Positions 62,724 to 64,000 of a DNA stretch of 64,000 nt are shown in pieces. The notes beneath the pieces are model-generated. The model ran no database searches, was not told the DNA's origin, and was given only the letters and a program-made list of their open reading frames with translations. The first letter of the stretch is position 1; each line of letters opens with the position of its first letter. The DNA comes from Bradyrhizobium iriomotense (GTDB lineage: Bacteria > Pseudomonadota > Alphaproteobacteria > Rhizobiales > Xanthobacteraceae). The position numbers and the translations under genes are program-made. The DNA is taken from contig NZ_BSOW01000005.1 in the NCBI RefSeq assembly GCF_030160715.1, positions 124,001 to 188,000 of the forward strand, in the 5' to 3' direction.

Positions 62724-63683
62724 TCAGGGCCCAGATTTGCGCGCCGGCAAAACCGCGCCGGCGCTGGTCAGCACGAGCAAGCGCCCATTGTCGCTTTTGA
62801 TCTCCTCGATGCGACCAAGGCCCGGCACCTGTTGTCCGAGAATGGCCTCGACGACGCCGTTCGGCCCCTGGAGGATCGCGATGCCTTCATAGGCCTGACG
62901 AACCGACCAGCCCTTGACCACCTTTCTCGAAGGTGTCGCGTGCTCCGACGGCGATACCGAGCCGGTGATCTCGGTGCCAGCGCCTGCCGACACCACGACC
63001 GCAATAGGCTGGGCGGCAGACGTCGTCTGGGAGGCGACGGGAGCCGGCGCCGGCGTCTGCACCTGCGCGAGCTTCTCGAGCTTCGCTGTCGAAGCCGAGT
63101 TGACGCGCTCGATGCGGTCGAGATTCTCGGCGAAGCGACCGAAGCGATCGCTCGTCGTCTTGCTCGAGAGATCGACGGCGGTCCGCAAGCCGTCGAGATT
63201 CTCCGAGACACCGGAGACCTGACGGCGCAACTGCGCGACCGTCTCGCGCAGATTCCTGATCTCGGCGCTGGTCGCCGCGTTGGTCTGGCTCGGCTGCGTG
63301 GTCAGATAGGCGATGACGCCGGTGCAGGCGCTGACCACCAGACCAACCGCGACCGCCAGTGTCGCAAGCGGCACCACCCAGGAGGGACGCGGCGCCGGCG
63401 GCTTGGAGACGATCACCGCCGGCCGCAGCGCGACCGAAGCGGGCTTTGGTATCGCCATCTTGTCCAGCCGGGCTTTGGCGCGAATACGCTTGAGCCCTTC
63501 GAGTGCTTCCTTCGCAATCGCTTCATCCGCCGCGACAGCCGAGGCATTCTTGGTGCCTGCTTGAGGCGCGGCAGCGCGTGGCGAAGGGCCCTTGCCTTTC
63601 GAATCGTGCGCGTCACGGCGCAGCGTCGCTGCCCCCGACATGTCTGCCGGTCCATTCGGACGAGCCTGTCCATCGGACGACAT
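62724..63683 (-). CDS. Membrane-anchored coiled-coil protein, hypothetical
   Basis: A 319-residue protein; ATG 63683 begins SSDGQARPNG, longer frame rejected. The N-terminal 100 residues are hydrophilic, a single membrane helix lies at about 104-124 (WVVPLATLAVAVGLVVSACT), then a coiled coil (about 138-185: AEIRNLRETVAQLRRQV). The C-terminal domain (about 265-319) ends VVEAILGQQVPGLGRIEEI. The layout suggests a periplasm-facing scaffold, common in Bradyrhizobium but without assigned function. Convergent with MarR, 6 bp between stops. Confidence 0.7.
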   Translation of the reverse strand: MSSDGQARPNGPADMSGAATLRRDAHDSKGKGPSPRAAAPQAGTKNASAVAADEAIAKEALEGLKRIRAKARLDKMAIPKPASVALRPAVIVSKPPAPRPSWVVPLATLAVAVGLVVSACTGVIAYLTTQPSQTNAATSAEIRNLRETVAQLRRQVSGVSENLDGLRTAVDLSSKTTSDRFGRFAENLDRIERVNSASTAKLEKLAQVQTPAPAPVASQTTSAAQPIAVVVSAGAGTEITGSVSPSEHATPSRKVVKGWSVRQAYEGIAILQGPNGVVEAILGQQVPGLGRIEEIKSDNGRLLVLTSAGAVLPARKSGP

Positions 63684-64000
63684 TTCATAATGCTCCGTCT
63701 CGGTTCTTCTCACCTTGGCGAAGCTAGAGCGCCAAGCTTGTCCGAAACCGGCGCGCGGATGGTCGTTCGTCATGCGAGATGCGACACAACCGAGCGTCGT
63801 GCGCCGGCACGGATGCGCCACAGTGCGGCATCAAAGCAACAGAGCGATCGCGATTTGCATTTGTGGCGCTTATCTGGCGCAACCCGAGTCAAATTGGCGC
63901 ACCCGCCTCGCAGGCTCAGGTGTCGATGCAGGAGTCAAACTCCGCTGCCGAGGCCCCTTTACGCATGCGCACAAAATGCCCGTGATTTCACGGTGTCGGC
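63684..64000. other. Window end, no supported gene
   Basis: About 317 bp upstream of the membrane coiled-coil gene. It probably holds that gene's promoter. A short open frame at 63779-63985 lacks a ribosome site and homology and is not called. Confidence 0.4.

Noticed and set aside
63779..63985. Small plus-strand open frame at the window end
   Set aside because: No ribosome site, signal or family resemblance; lies in the divergent promoter area of the coiled-coil gene.

Overview
This 64 kb window is high-GC DNA with dense, operon-packed genes and short overlaps (ATGA, GTGA and TGATG junctions). The product set is typical of a metabolically versatile soil alphaproteobacterium of the order Rhizobiales, most likely Bradyrhizobium or a close relative. 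The main pointers are many ABC and TRAP solute transporters, a form II CO-dehydrogenase-like molybdenum hydroxylase, a DUF2336 protein, an arsR-arsI-aqpS-arsC operon, and several dispersed palindromic repeats of the kind common in Rhizobiales intergenic DNA. The species call is inference from content. No rRNA, tRNA, CRISPR array, phage or plasmid replication gene was seen.

Layout. 1-2310: a small unknown gene, a glycosyltransferase-fold protein and a formyltransferase-like protein. 2429-3645: an internally deleted IS5-type transposase and a secreted protein whose N-terminus looks like a captured ParD-type antitoxin fragment. 4032-7563: an acyl-CoA dehydrogenase facing a MaoC hydratase, CitE-like lyase and IclR cluster. 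7573-10062: a glycine-zipper protein and a Tat-exported FAH hydrolase divergent from a LysR regulator. 10285-12499: a TadG-TadE-TadE trio. 12509-22057: one eight-gene minus-strand operon encoding a polyamine-type ABC importer, a three-subunit molybdenum hydroxylase and an amidase. 22284-23801: a secreted GH79 glycosidase. 23819-30237: a GntR-controlled D-amino-acid/2-oxo-acid cluster. 30274-31988: a universal stress protein and a lower-GC TPR protein. 32328-36077: an esterase and MFS transporter divergent from TetR. 36205-36699: an RlpA-like protein. 37214-43163: a second polyamine-type ABC importer with a FAD oxidoreductase and a HAD hydrolase, divergent from a GcvA-like LysR. 44309-45214: a lipase. 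45354-53216: a hexuronate regulon (uxuA, idonate-type dehydrogenase, TRAP dctMQP, GntR, divergent uxuB). 53234-58087: small genes, a MetQ-like binding protein, a PanE-like reductase, TetR and an enolase-superfamily enzyme. 58191-61745: a DUF2336 gene and the arsenic operon, enclosed by an inverted pair of about 100-bp repeats. 62031-63683: a 12-bp tandem repeat, a cysteine-bearing MarR regulator and a membrane coiled-coil protein.

Working together. The hexuronate block makes a coherent pathway: TRAP uptake, then UxuB and UxuA toward 2-keto-3-deoxygluconate, under a GntR repressor with a clear UxuR/ExuR-type twin operator at 51662-51690. The GH79 enzyme elsewhere in the window could supply glucuronate. 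The 12.5-22 kb operon looks like uptake, hydroxylation and amide hydrolysis of an unidentified nitrogenous compound and is the best candidate for an undescribed catabolic system. The arsenic operon adds an ArsI-type lyase to the rhizobial arsR-aqpS-arsC arrangement, which suggests handling of methylated arsenicals as well as arsenate and arsenite.
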